A stretch of 36,423 nucleotides of DNA from Collinsella aerofaciens (GTDB lineage Bacteria > Actinomycetota > Coriobacteriia > Coriobacteriales > Coriobacteriaceae), in contig NZ_JADNOH010000075.1 in NCBI RefSeq assembly GCF_015557435.1, positions 1 through 36,423 of the forward strand, read 5' to 3'. The stretch's first letter is position 1. Every line of letters starts with the position of its first letter. The notes under the pieces were generated by a model that worked only from the letters and a program-made list of their open reading frames with translations, did not search any database and had not been told where the DNA came from. Below are positions 6,741-14,968 of the stretch, in pieces. Position numbers and translations under genes: made by a program.

Positions 6741-7445
6741 GTGGACATCAAAAAGAAGATCAAAAAGGAGCTTATCGGCACTTCCGATTACCCGTCGAAT
6801 AAGATCTTTACGATCTCCAATTTCATCACCTTTACGCGCCTGATCCTCACCCTGGTATTTCTGTACCTGTTTGTGACGGATAACAACCGTGTCATCGCCA
6901 TCGTTATCTACGCCGTTGCCGCCTCCACCGACTGGATGGACGGTCAGATCGCCCGCATGACTAAGACGGTCTCGTGGCTCGGCAAGGTCATGGATCCCAT
7001 TTGCGACCGTGCGCTGCTGTTCACCGGCGTACTTGGACTGGTGGTCCGCGGAGAGCTGCCCATCTGGGTCTGCGTACTCATTATTGGCCGCGACATCTAT
7101 CTGGGCATCGGCACGCTTATCGTGCGTCATTATCACCGTCGCCCCATCGATGTGGTCTTTCCCGGAAAGATTGCCACGGCGCTGCTCATGACCGGCTTCT
7201 CACTCATGCTGCTCGGTTTCCCCGTTATTGACGGCCTGCACCTTTTATCTTCAACCCTTACGGCCTTCCCGGGCCTCAACGGAAGCTCGGTGCCCCTCGG
7301 CATCTTCTTTGTGTACGGCGGCGTGATCTTCTCCATGCTCACGGCTGTCATCTACTCCATTAAGGGCGGAGTGGCCATTAAACAGGCTCTCGCGCATCCC
7401 GAGGACGAGGACATCGACTTTCTGAACCCTGAAATCGAAGACTGA
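6741..7445 (+). CDS. CDP-alcohol phosphatidyltransferase family membrane protein
   Basis: The protein has 234 residues and several membrane helices. The catalytic signature D-G-x2-A-R-x8-G-x3-D-x3-D is complete: DGQIAR from Asp67, Gly81, Asp85 and Asp89. The enzyme transfers a phosphatidyl group from CDP-diacylglycerol to an alcohol at the membrane; the acceptor cannot be told from sequence. A second family member (pgsA, 27640-28278) is present, so this one may use a different acceptor. GTG at 6741 was chosen because GGGGGAG lies 6 bases upstream; a longer in-frame ORF from 6615 would run through the promoter and dyad. Neighbours are a GarA-like protein and an FtsR-like regulator, as pgsA2-garA-Rv1828 lie close together in Mycobacterium. 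Confidence 0.85.
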   Translation: MDIKKKIKKELIGTSDYPSNKIFTISNFITFTRLILTLVFLYLFVTDNNRVIAIVIYAVAASTDWMDGQIARMTKTVSWLGKVMDPICDRALLFTGVLGLVVRGELPIWVCVLIIGRDIYLGIGTLIVRHYHRRPIDVVFPGKIATALLMTGFSLMLLGFPVIDGLHLLSSTLTAFPGLNGSSVPLGIFFVYGGVIFSMLTAVIYSIKGGVAIKQALAHPEDEDIDFLNPEIED

Positions 7446-7511
7446 TTCGTTGGGGTATGATTACGTACGGTTCATTATTTGCGGCACGTCCGCGATAAGT
7501 TAGGGGTTGTC

Positions 7512-7946
7512 ATGGACAACATGGTTAACAATATGCCTCAGAATGATAAGACTGCTGACGCTACCTGCGTATTCCGCGTGCCTTCAAGCGACGTCACCGT
7601 TCCCGACCTCATGGCCAACGTGCGCATCACCGCCCCCGTCCTGTCCATCGTCAAGGGTCCGCAGACTGGTGCCGCCTTTGAGCTCGAGGACGACGTGACC
7701 ACCATCGGCCGCGATCCCGCGAACGGCATCTTCCTTAATGACATGACCGTTTCGCGCAGCCACGCGCGCATTATTCGCGAGGGCCTCGGCGCTCGCATCG
7801 AGGACCTGGGCTCGCTCAATGGTACCTGGGTCGACGGTGCCATTGTCAATGCAGCCCCGCTGCACGACGGTTCTTCCGTTCAGATCGGTACGTTTACGCT
7901 CATCTACCACGAGAGCACGCCGGAGCGCATCGAAACCGGTGAGTAG
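7512..7946 (+). CDS. GarA/OdhI-like FHA-domain signalling protein
   Basis: The protein has 144 residues. The C-terminal FHA domain (about 43-133) has the phosphothreonine-binding residues Arg67 (IGRD), Ser81 and His84 (SRSHA) and Asn103-Gly104-Thr105 (LNGTWV). A flexible N-terminus carries DATCVFRVP around Thr18. It closely recalls the ETTSVFR motif that serine/threonine kinases phosphorylate in GarA and OdhI, after which the tail folds back onto the FHA domain. In those proteins the switch controls 2-oxoglutarate and glutamate metabolism. The ATG at 7512 follows TAGGGG; an in-frame TTG at 7479 is less likely. The next gene starts 4 bases after the stop. Confidence 0.85.
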   Translation: MDNMVNNMPQNDKTADATCVFRVPSSDVTVPDLMANVRITAPVLSIVKGPQTGAAFELEDDVTTIGRDPANGIFLNDMTVSRSHARIIREGLGARIEDLGSLNGTWVDGAIVNAAPLHDGSSVQIGTFTLIYHESTPERIETGE

Positions 7947-7949
7947 GGC

Positions 7950-8828
7950 ATGGCCGAACGCAACTATCTGAGTATCGGCCAAGTCGTCAACCTACTTCGA
8001 GGCGCATACCCCGATCTTTCAAACTCAAAAATTAGATTTCTAGAGGATGAGGGGCTCATTACCCCTCATCGTACGCCTAAGGGATACCGTCAGTACTCTA
8101 AGGAGGACGTTGATCGTCTGGAGGTCATCCTGCACTTGCAGAAGACCCGCTACATGCCGCTCAACGTGATTAAGCAGCGCTTGGAAAACGCCACGGACCT
8201 GTCAACGCTCGCCTACGAGGTGGGCTTGCTATCCGATGTTCCGCTCAAGACGGAGCCCAAGGAGACTAAGCAAAAGCTGCATCCCATCGAGACCATTCCC
8301 GATATGTTGGGCGTCGAAATTTCGTTTATCCGCTCGCTCGCCGAGAACGACCTCATTCGCATCATCAAGAGTCCGCAGAATCGCGAGCTTGTCGATGGTC
8401 GCGATTTTCCGATCATCCGCTACTGCTCCGAGCTGTCGCGCTTCCATATCGAGCCGCGCAACCTGCGTCAGTACGTGTCTTCCGCCAACCGCGAGTCCTC
8501 GATGTTTGAGCAGGTGCTTGTGAGCATGCTCGGCATGGATACCTCCGATGACGAGCGCGACGCCAAGCTCGAGCGTGCGTTTAAGAAGCTTCACGACCTG
8601 ACGGAGGGCGTGCACACCGCGCTGCTCAAGAACCGCGTTTTTGAGTCGCTCAACGCCGTGGTCGAGGACGCCGACATCGATGCACTCGATGAGGAAATCA
8701 CTCGCTCCGAGTCCACCAAGGCCAAAAACGAAGAGATAGCCGCGCCGGCTTCGCACAAGGATTCTCTCGTCAAGCCGCTCAAGGTCGTCCCCCCTTCGCA
8801 ATCCGGCACCGCCACCGCGGGCAAATAA
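7950..8828 (+). CDS. MerR-type transcriptional regulator, FtsR-like
   Basis: The protein has 292 residues. An N-terminal MerR helix-turn-helix (about 5-75) shows LSIGQVVNLL, the SNSKIRFLEDEGLI helix and the wing TPKGYRQYS. A long C-terminal region contains a second helical segment (MLGVEISFIRSLAENDLI). It starts 3 bases after the stop of the GarA-like gene, so the pair is co-transcribed. The same pair, FHA protein plus MerR regulator, occurs in Corynebacterium (odhI-ftsR) and Mycobacterium (garA-Rv1828). FtsR activates ftsZ there. The orthology call rests on domain order and synteny. Confidence 0.8.
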   Translation: MAERNYLSIGQVVNLLRGAYPDLSNSKIRFLEDEGLITPHRTPKGYRQYSKEDVDRLEVILHLQKTRYMPLNVIKQRLENATDLSTLAYEVGLLSDVPLKTEPKETKQKLHPIETIPDMLGVEISFIRSLAENDLIRIIKSPQNRELVDGRDFPIIRYCSELSRFHIEPRNLRQYVSSANRESSMFEQVLVSMLGMDTSDDERDAKLERAFKKLHDLTEGVHTALLKNRVFESLNAVVEDADIDALDEEITRSESTKAKNEEIAAPASHKDSLVKPLKVVPPSQSGTATAGK

Positions 8829-8868
8829 CCGCTGCTGAAATTTCGGGAACCCATTGAAAGGTCATGCA

Positions 8869-9399
8869 ATGTACGACTTCGAATCTCAAATCGTCGACAT
8901 CCCCGACTATCCCGAGCCCGGAGTCATCTTTAAAGACATCACGCCGCTCTTTGGCAATCCCGAGGCGCTCAAAGCCATGACCGATGCCCTCGCCGAGCAC
9001 TTTGCCGGCATGGGAATCACCAAGGTCGTGGGTCCCGAGGCTCGCGGCTTTATGGTTGGCGTACCGGTAGCTGTAGCCCTTGGCGCCGGCTTTGTTCCCG
9101 CACGTAAACCGGGCAAGCTACCGCGCAAGACTGTGAGCCAGAGCTACGAGCTCGAGTACGGAACGGATTCCATTGAGATCCATGCCGACGCTATCAGCTC
9201 TAAAGATACCGTGTTGATTCTGGACGACTTGGTCGCGACGGGCGGAACCGTCGAGGCAACAGGTAAACTGGTGCGAGATATGGGCGCAAAGCTTATCGGT
9301 TACGGTTGTATCCTTGAGCTTGCGTTTCTCAACCCGCGCGAGAAGCTCACGCCGTCTGATGACGATGTGGAGCTCTTTAGCCTGGTGACGGTGGACTAG
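8869..9399 (+). CDS. apt: Adenine phosphoribosyltransferase
   Basis: The protein has 176 residues, the normal length. It makes AMP from adenine and PRPP in purine salvage. The N-terminus shows the family's PDYPEPGVIFKDITPLF. VVGPEARGF is the adenine-site loop and VLILDDLVATGGT (115-127) the PRPP-binding motif. The ATG at 8869 has AAAGG 8 bases upstream; a TTG five codons earlier is unlikely. It follows the MerR gene by 40 bases and probably belongs to the same transcript. Confidence 0.95.
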   Translation: MYDFESQIVDIPDYPEPGVIFKDITPLFGNPEALKAMTDALAEHFAGMGITKVVGPEARGFMVGVPVAVALGAGFVPARKPGKLPRKTVSQSYELEYGTDSIEIHADAISSKDTVLILDDLVATGGTVEATGKLVRDMGAKLIGYGCILELAFLNPREKLTPSDDDVELFSLVTVD

Positions 9400-9431
9400 C
9401 CGTTACCCTTAGTTACTGGAAAGGAAGCTAC

Positions 9432-10544
9432 ATGCGCACAGCAAACACGCACAAAAACATGGCACGCTGCGCTGCTACGGCAACCCTCGCTTGTGTTTTG
9501 GGCTTGGGCCTCGCGGCTCCTGCCTACGCCGATACCGCATCCGACCTTGCCGCTGCTCGTACGAAGCTCGAGCAGATCGGTACCCAAACTCAGCAGATTT
9601 ACGATGAGCTCGCCACGCAGACGCAGGCGCTCGATCAGACTGCCGGCGAGATCACGCAAAAGCAGCAGGAGATCGCCGATGGTCAGGCTAAGCTCTCAAC
9701 CTATGTCGCCGGCGAGTACAAAACCGGCGGTCTGAGCCTGCTTCAGGTTCTGACGGGTGTCGATGACCTGAGCGATATGCTCAACCGTCTGTTCTACTAC
9801 GGCAAAGTTTCCGATAAGCAAGCTCAGACCATTCAAGAGGTCAAGGAGCTTAAGCAGCAGCTCACCGATAAGCAGGCCGAGCAGGAGAAGAACGTCGCCG
9901 CGACGCAAAAGAAGGTCGACGAGCTCAATGCCCAGCAGGCTGAGGCTCAGAGTGTCGTGAACTCCCTGGATTCGCAGCTGCAGGCCGAGCTCGCTGCCGA
10001 GGCCGAGGCCAACGCTGCGCTGCAGGCTGGCATTAATGCTAGCACCGCCGAAAAGGCCACGGTGAGCAACGACACCGCCGGTACGACCGAGAACACCAAC
10101 AATGGCGGCCAGACCAACAATAACAACAACCAGGGCGGCAACACGCCGGCTCCCGCACCGCAGCCTGCCCCCACGCCCGCTCCGGCTCCCACGCCTTCGG
10201 CACCGAGTCAGTCTGTTGATGGTGGCTCCGTTGTTTCGCGCGCCTACAGCAAGCTCGGCTATGCGTATTCTTGGGGCGGCATTGGACCGAACAGCTTTGA
10301 CTGCTCCGGTTTTGTAAGCTATTGCCTCACGGGACGCTACTGCCGTCTGGGCACCACGGTCGACTTCATGGGTTGGACCCGTGTGTCCGATCCGCAACCC
10401 GGCGATGTTGTGGTTAACTCCTACCATACCGGCATTTATATCGGTAATGGTCAGATGATCCATGCTTCCGACTACAAAACGGGCGTCATCATCAGCTCCG
10501 TTGCCGCCGGCATGAACAACAACTATATCTTCGTGCGCTACTAA
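9432..10544 (+). CDS. Secreted NlpC/P60 peptidoglycan hydrolase with coiled-coil domain
   Basis: The protein has 370 residues: a signal peptide (1-33, ending APAYA), a CwlO/PcsB-like coiled coil (about 35-200) and an Asn/Gly- and Pro/Ala-rich linker (about 215-258). The C-terminal NlpC/P60 domain has catalytic Cys291 in DCSGF, His332 in YHTGIY and a third polar residue, His344, in MIHAS. Such enzymes cut within the peptidoglycan stem peptide and serve in cell separation or wall growth. The coiled coil often mediates control by FtsEX. The ATG at 9432 follows AAAGGAAG. A terminator follows the gene. Confidence 0.9.
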   Translation: MRTANTHKNMARCAATATLACVLGLGLAAPAYADTASDLAAARTKLEQIGTQTQQIYDELATQTQALDQTAGEITQKQQEIADGQAKLSTYVAGEYKTGGLSLLQVLTGVDDLSDMLNRLFYYGKVSDKQAQTIQEVKELKQQLTDKQAEQEKNVAATQKKVDELNAQQAEAQSVVNSLDSQLQAELAAEAEANAALQAGINASTAEKATVSNDTAGTTENTNNGGQTNNNNNQGGNTPAPAPQPAPTPAPAPTPSAPSQSVDGGSVVSRAYSKLGYAYSWGGIGPNSFDCSGFVSYCLTGRYCRLGTTVDFMGWTRVSDPQPGDVVVNSYHTGIYIGNGQMIHASDYKTGVIISSVAAGMNNNYIFVRY

Positions 10545-10570
10545 GTCATCTTACACAGCGTGTGAATGTG

Positions 10571-10609
10571 GACCTCGTGGCTTAAAGTCGCGAGGTCTAT
10601 TCTTTTGTC
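10571..10609 (+). terminator. Intrinsic terminator after the NlpC/P60 gene
   Basis: GACCTCG (10571-10577) pairs with CGAGGTC (10591-10597) and is followed by the T-rich TATTCTTTTGTCT. It lies 27 bases after the stop codon at 10544. Confidence 0.75.
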
Positions 10610-10617
10610 TCTAATCT

Positions 10618-10656
10618 TGTACGGCTATCTAGTATTCAAAACTAGATAGCCGTACA
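10618..10656. promoter_or_regulatory. 16-bp perfect inverted repeat: operator of degV
   Basis: TGTACGGCTATCTAGT (10618-10633) pairs exactly with its complement at 10641-10656 around 7 bases. Its inner part reads GGCTAT (10623-10628), 17 bases, ATAGCC (10646-10651). The DUF1836 regulator gene has the same arrangement (GGTTAT-N17-ATAGCC) in its promoter at 12297-12325. The right arm covers the place where a -35 should be for the TATAAT at 10675-10680, and no good -35 is visible. That fits control by a bound regulator. It could also fold as a hairpin, but no T-run follows. Confidence 0.65.
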
Positions 10657-10674
10657 TTCGGTTTGCAAGAAGGC

Positions 10675-10680
10675 TATAAT
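10675..10680 (+). promoter_or_regulatory. -10 element of degV
   Basis: A perfect TATAAT lies 29 bases before the degV ATG. The -35 position (10652-10657, GTACAT) is a poor match and lies in the operator arm. Confidence 0.55.
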
Positions 10681-10709
10681 TGTTGAGGAACAATTAGAAA
10701 GGACCCTCT

Positions 10710-11576
10710 ATGAGCTGGGCACTTATCTCAGATTCAAGCTGTAACCTCCGCGATTGGCAACCGACCGCGCCCCATACCACCTTTGCATTTGCGCCCCTCA
10801 AAATTCGAGTGGGGGAGCGTGAATTCGTCGATGACCTTTCGCTTGATGTACATGAGCTCAACTGCGCTGTTCAGGCGGAGACGAACGCTTCTTCGAGCGC
10901 TTGTCCCAGCGTAGGGGAGTGGGCCGAGCTCTTCAAATTGGCCGACAAGACCATCTGCATGCCGATCTCTGAGGGCGTGTCGGGCAGCTACAACGCGGCA
11001 GCCACGGCTCGCGATATGGTTCTTGCCGAGGAGCCCGACCGACAGATTCATCTAGTCAATTCACGCGCAGCTGGCGGCAAAATGGATCTCATTTTCTTGC
11101 TGTTCGACCGCTATCTTGTAAGCAACCCGGATGTCTCATTCGAGGATGCTTGCGCATACTTCGATAGCCTTGAACAGAACAGCAAAATCCTCTTCAGTTT
11201 GTGCAATTACGAAAACCTCGCCAAAGCCGGACGTATCCCTAAGGCAGCCGGCGTCATTGCCAACAAGCTCAATATCCGCATTTTGGGCACGGCGAGCGAG
11301 GCCGGTAAAATCGAACTCGTCGGGCACACGCGTGGCGAAAAGAAGATGCTCAACAAGATCATCGACACCATGGAAGCCGAGGGTTTTACGGGCGGCGAGG
11401 TCATCATCGATCACGTTGAGAACGAAGCTGGAGCCCAGGCGCTTACTGACCGCATAGTCGAGCATTGGCCCGGCTCCAAGACCATCATCATGCCCTGCAA
11501 CGGCCTGGATTCCTATTACGCCGAGATGCACGGCCTCATCATCGGCTACGGCATGGGCGTAGCTTCGGGCAAGTAA
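10710..11576 (+). CDS. DegV family (fatty-acid-binding, FakB-like) protein
   Basis: The protein has 288 residues, full length for the family. The opening strand LISDSSCNL, the FVDDLSLD element, the serine-rich SSSACPSVGEW ligand loop and the RAAGGKMDL region match DegV proteins. These bind a fatty acid in a buried pocket; FakB members hand it to FakA kinase for phospholipid synthesis. No fakA-like gene is in the window. The ATG at 10710 has AAAGGA 8 bases upstream. The gene has its own promoter and terminator, so it is monocistronic, and it is probably controlled through the dyad at 10618-10656. Confidence 0.85.
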   Translation: MSWALISDSSCNLRDWQPTAPHTTFAFAPLKIRVGEREFVDDLSLDVHELNCAVQAETNASSSACPSVGEWAELFKLADKTICMPISEGVSGSYNAAATARDMVLAEEPDRQIHLVNSRAAGGKMDLIFLLFDRYLVSNPDVSFEDACAYFDSLEQNSKILFSLCNYENLAKAGRIPKAAGVIANKLNIRILGTASEAGKIELVGHTRGEKKMLNKIIDTMEAEGFTGGEVIIDHVENEAGAQALTDRIVEHWPGSKTIIMPCNGLDSYYAEMHGLIIGYGMGVASGK

Positions 11577-11597
11577 AGTCCAACCAAGCAAAAATAT

Positions 11598-11641
11598 GGG
11601 CGGGACAAAGCGACAGATGGCTCTTTGTCCCGCCCGTTTTA
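11598..11641. terminator. Bidirectional terminator between degV and the DUF1836 gene
   Basis: A perfect 13-bp stem, GGGCGGGACAAAG (11598-11610) with CTTTGTCCCGCCC (11623-11635), is followed by GTTTTA on the plus strand. On the minus strand it is followed by ATATTTTTG. It sits between two convergent stop codons and can serve both genes. Confidence 0.85.
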
Positions 11642-11649
11642 TACGTCGG

Positions 11650-12261
11650 CTAGCTATTAAACCCATTAAACTTTAGATAGCTCATCAGGTACGCTTTCGA
11701 AACGAAGGATGAAACCGCACTGCGCACAAGCAGCGACTCACGCGTTACCTGATGCGCCGTATCGGGAACCGGCGTCTGCTCGACGGAAAACGCCGAACGA
11801 ATCGATGCCTCGAGCTGATCGACCACATAATCGAAGGCCGTCGGGGCATCGTAGCTCAAACGCTGAATGTTAAAGAGTGCCTGCACCGCAGCAATAGGTA
11901 AGACCTGCTTAAAGAGGCAGATAGCGATCAGGCGGGCAATCTGCTCGCGGCCATATTGCTTTTTGACCGGAGCAGGCACCAGGCCGACCTTCACGTAGTT
12001 ATTGATCATCGATGGCGTAATGACAGGGTGCTCAACGCAAATGGACAGCGGCTCCATCCACAGCGCAACATACTCAATAACCTGGTCGCGGTAGAGCGTC
12101 ACATTGGGCAACTGGTCATAGCGCGGCAGACTCAACGTATTGAGTTTGCGCACGATTTCGGACTGAATAAATGCATCGGGCAGCACAGTGGGCTGAATAT
12201 CCTCAGGCTTAATGCTGACCGACGAATCGGACATCGGAATAACGTGTTTAACGTGGTTCAT
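11650..12261 (-). CDS. DUF1836 family (YkrK-like) transcriptional regulator
   Basis: The protein has 203 residues. The DUF1836 core runs from about residue 30 to 150. It has a LPRYDQLPNVTLYRDQVIEYV helix pair, then the MerR-like ITPSMINNYVKVGLVPAPVKKQYGREQIARLI. The family includes B. subtilis YkrK, a repressor of htpX. The ATG at 12261 has GGAGG 6 bases upstream; a longer ORF to 12423 would cross the promoter and terminator and is rejected. A TACAAT -10 lies on the minus strand at 12286-12291. Its promoter carries the same dyad as degV, suggesting autoregulation plus control of degV. Ligand unknown. Confidence 0.75.
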   Translation of the reverse strand: MNHVKHVIPMSDSSVSIKPEDIQPTVLPDAFIQSEIVRKLNTLSLPRYDQLPNVTLYRDQVIEYVALWMEPLSICVEHPVITPSMINNYVKVGLVPAPVKKQYGREQIARLIAICLFKQVLPIAAVQALFNIQRLSYDAPTAFDYVVDQLEASIRSAFSVEQTPVPDTAHQVTRESLLVRSAVSSFVSKAYLMSYLKFNGFNS

Positions 12262-12296
12262 AAAGGTCCTCCGTTCATTTTCTATATTGTATTCTA

Positions 12297-12325
12297 GGTT
12301 ATCTAGTTTTACATACCACATAGCC
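12297..12325. promoter_or_regulatory. Operator-like dyad in the DUF1836 promoter
   Basis: GGTTAT (12297-12302) and ATAGCC (12320-12325) are separated by 17 bases, the first of which read CTAGT as in the degV operator. Eleven consecutive positions on one side (GGYTATCTAGT) match the degV site at all but one base. On the minus strand the dyad ends 5 bases before the TACAAT -10 and covers the -35 region, a classic position for a repressor. Confidence 0.6.
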
Positions 12326-12333
12326 GGCAAGTA

Positions 12334-12375
12334 AAAGTGGTTGGACAACACATTGATGCATCGTCCAACCACTTT
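12334..12375 (-). terminator. Terminator of trxB
   Basis: A perfect 13-bp stem, AAAGTGGTTGGAC (12334-12346) with GTCCAACCACTTT (12363-12375), is followed on the minus strand by a short T-run, CTTTTACTT. It lies 40 bases beyond the trxB stop codon. Confidence 0.75.
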
Positions 12376-12415
12376 GATTAAAGATAGCAACCTTACATAA
12401 GATATATTATCGTAC

Positions 12416-13354
12416 TTATCCACGGAGAAACGCGTATGTGCTCGTTGCCGCTATGGCTCCGTCCGAAACAGCGGTCACAACCTGGCGTAAACGTTTGGAA
12501 CGGATGTCGCCAGCGGCAAATAGACCTGGCGTGCGGGTCGCCATGGATTCATCAGTCAGAATGCCGCCATCAGGCGCCAGATCGACTAGATGCTCAACAA
12601 GCTCGGTATGGGGCTGCGTTCCGGTAAAAACAAAGATGCCAAACGAGCCGGGCTCAAATGACTCGGTATGAGTCTCGCCGGATGCATTGTCCTTAAAGGT
12701 AATCGTCGTTGGCATGGCTTCGCCCGATAGCTCCACAATACTAGTTTGGTACCTAACTGTAATATTGTCCTTTGCGAGTACTTTCTGAACAACACCATCG
12801 GGCGCACGGAACTGGTCGCGGCGCAGCACGATGGTCACACTGTTGGCAATGTCGGACAGGAACAGAGCCTCTTCGCATGCCGAATTGCCACCACCGATTA
12901 CAAAAACCTGCTTGCCGCGGAAAAACATGCCGTCACATGTTGCGCAATATGAAACGCCACGACCGCGATACGTATCCTCGCCTGCGAAACCTGCCGGACG
13001 CGGCGTGGCACCCATGCAAGCGATAACGCTCGAGGCCAGCGTATCGCCCATATCGTGATGCACCGTAAACAACGCTGCATCGGCATCGTAATCGATACCC
13101 GTAACCATGCTCCATGCAACCTGTGCTCCCAGGCCCTCTGCATGCTGCTGAAAACGCTCGCCGAGTTCGGCGCCACTCAGGAGCGGGAAACCCGGATAGT
13201 TCTCGACCTCATTGGTTGTGGCGATCTGCCCTCCCGACATGCCCTGCTCAATCACGGTCGTCGTCAGGTTGGCACGCGCAGCATAAATAGCGGCAGCATA
13301 GCCCGCGGGGCCGCCACCGATAATCGCAACATCGATCGGCTTATCGGTAGTCAT
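12416..13354 (-). CDS. trxB: Thioredoxin-disulfide reductase
   Basis: The protein has 312 residues. The FAD-binding motif is IIGGGPAGYAAAIYA (11-25), the redox-active pair CATC is at 137-140, and the NADPH motif is VIGGGNSACEEAL. The C-terminal FAD motif reads TRTPGLFAAGDIR. It passes electrons from NADPH through FAD and the disulfide to thioredoxin in the cytoplasm. The ATG at 13354 has AAAGGA 7 bases upstream; a 25-codon upstream extension is unlikely. It is divergent from the glycosyltransferase gene. Confidence 0.95.
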   Translation of the reverse strand: MTTDKPIDVAIIGGGPAGYAAAIYAARANLTTTVIEQGMSGGQIATTNEVENYPGFPLLSGAELGERFQQHAEGLGAQVAWSMVTGIDYDADAALFTVHHDMGDTLASSVIACMGATPRPAGFAGEDTYRGRGVSYCATCDGMFFRGKQVFVIGGGNSACEEALFLSDIANSVTIVLRRDQFRAPDGVVQKVLAKDNITVRYQTSIVELSGEAMPTTITFKDNASGETHTESFEPGSFGIFVFTGTQPHTELVEHLVDLAPDGGILTDESMATRTPGLFAAGDIRSKRLRQVVTAVSDGAIAATSTYAFLRG

Positions 13355-13472
13355 GAAGCGTCCTTTCGTCGAAACGTTGTCGTTCTTTGCGCTCATACCC
13401 AAATTTACGTGAACGTGACACTCATGCACTACAATGATAAATCCGTATTACAAACCTGAAGGGGAGTTATCG

Positions 13473-14774
13473 ATGGACCAGGCGCAGACGAGTGACGACG
13501 CTCCCCTGCTCACGCACAGCACTCCCCAATCGGAGCAAACCACGCTCCTGGCTCAGCAAAAACCTCTCGTGACCATCGTGCATGCCTCCGTTGGCTCGGG
13601 CCACAAGGCCGCCGCAAATGCGATAGCGCAGGCATTCGACCTCATCCGCGGCACCAATGGCATCCCCGAGGATATTGAGATTGAAGTGCTCGATATCCTT
13701 GATTTTGGACGTATTAAATTCGACGGCAATAAGACCGCGGCTTCTTTTACGGGAGCCACGCGCCCCATTTACGACCTGACCTGGCGATATACGCTTACGG
13801 GACATCTTCTCTGGGGTGGCGGAACGGCATGGTCGCGAATTATGTTCCCCGCCTTCAACGAATATATTCGTAGCCGCAGGCCCATAGCCGTGGTTGCAAC
13901 GCACATCACAGCAGCCAATGTTGCCGTGGGCGCCCGCGTAATTACGGGTATCGATTATCCGGTCATCTGCGTACCGACCGACTACGAAGTCGAGGGATGG
14001 TGGCCCCACAAGGACACCGATTTATTCTGTGTTGCCAACGAATTTATGGCCGAAACGCTGCGTCCGCGCAAGGTGCTCGAGACAAAGATTCGCATTACCG
14101 GCATTCCTATTCGCGCCGGATTCGACACGGATTACGATCGCGAGGAAGAGCTAGCTAAGTTCAACCTCCCCACCGAGAAGACCGTCGTGCTGGTAATGGC
14201 CGGTGCCAGTTTGCCTCAACCGTACGTTCGCTTTCGCGCGGAGATGGACCGCACCCTCCCCTTCCTACGCAGCTTCGAAGACATGCACTTTGTCTTTTTG
14301 CCGGGCAAAGACACCGAATATGCCACCCGCCTCAAAACGCTCTTCGACGCCATGAAGCTCGAAAACGTCACGGTTCTGGACTATGTCGATGATATGGCAG
14401 CGCTTATGCACGGCTGCGACCTGGCAATTCTCAAATCGGGCGGACTCACGGTCACCGAGTGCCTATGCGCACATCTGCCGATGATTCTGCTGGGCAAGTC
14501 CTATGGCCAGGAAAAGGCCAACACCACCATGCTCACCGGCATGGGCGCCAGCATGCATGTCACCACCGCACGAGAACTCATCGTAACCCTGCGCCACCTG
14601 CACGACCATCCCGAATCACTCAAAGCGCTACTCATCAACGGCGAAGTTCTACGCCGCCCCCACGCAGCCGAAGACATAGCCATCGCAACCATGGAGCTCG
14701 TAGGCAAACCCCAAAAGCGCAAAAGAGCCTTTTGCCGCTTCTACTGGGGCGGAAAACCCGCGCATATCCGCTAG
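13473..14774 (+). CDS. Family 28 glycosyltransferase (UgtP / MGDG-synthase-like)
   Basis: The protein has 433 residues. The N-terminal half has the MGDG-synthase-like acceptor domain, opening VTIVHASVGSGHKAAANAI (His37 to about 50). The C-terminal half has the nucleotide-sugar site LKSGGLTVTECL and LLGKSYGQEKANTTML. Such enzymes add glucose or galactose to diacylglycerol to make membrane glycolipids and lipoteichoic acid anchors. MurG is a more distant relative. The ATG at 13473 follows GGGGAG at 7 bases. A TACAAT at 13430-13435 may be its -10. The C-terminus is basic (KPQKRKRAFCRFYWGGK), fitting peripheral membrane attachment. Confidence 0.85.
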   Translation: MDQAQTSDDAPLLTHSTPQSEQTTLLAQQKPLVTIVHASVGSGHKAAANAIAQAFDLIRGTNGIPEDIEIEVLDILDFGRIKFDGNKTAASFTGATRPIYDLTWRYTLTGHLLWGGGTAWSRIMFPAFNEYIRSRRPIAVVATHITAANVAVGARVITGIDYPVICVPTDYEVEGWWPHKDTDLFCVANEFMAETLRPRKVLETKIRITGIPIRAGFDTDYDREEELAKFNLPTEKTVVLVMAGASLPQPYVRFRAEMDRTLPFLRSFEDMHFVFLPGKDTEYATRLKTLFDAMKLENVTVLDYVDDMAALMHGCDLAILKSGGLTVTECLCAHLPMILLGKSYGQEKANTTMLTGMGASMHVTTARELIVTLRHLHDHPESLKALLINGEVLRRPHAAEDIAIATMELVGKPQKRKRAFCRFYWGGKPAHIR

Positions 14775-14787
14775 CGTCTTTATGTCC

Positions 14788-14891
14788 GCTTACCTGCGGG
14801 AGGCCCCTATATATCATCCCATGCTCAAACATTCTCGCTTCGCTGCGAAACTGCGCGTGGGACGATATATAGGGGCCTCCCGCAGGTAAGC
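14788..14891. repeat. Composite hairpin element, copy A
   Basis: A 28-base arm (14788-14815) is exactly complementary to 14864-14891. After one mismatch five more pairs follow (14817-14821 with 14858-14862). The apical core 14821-14858 is the reverse complement of the core of copy C (15078-15124), apart from a 9-base insertion there. The arms of the two copies differ in sequence while each remains self-complementary. It starts 14 bases after the glycosyltransferase stop codon. Confidence 0.85.
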
Positions 14892-14968
14892 TGCGTTTAC
14901 GTACTAGCAGCTATACCAGATTCCCCACCACTAGAACCTTCAAAGGCGAAACCGGAAAATCTAAATAC

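Noticed and set aside
12262-12423. 54-codon N-terminal extension of the DUF1836 protein
   Set aside because: It crosses the operator, the -10 and the trxB terminator; the ATG at 12261 has GGAGG at ideal spacing.
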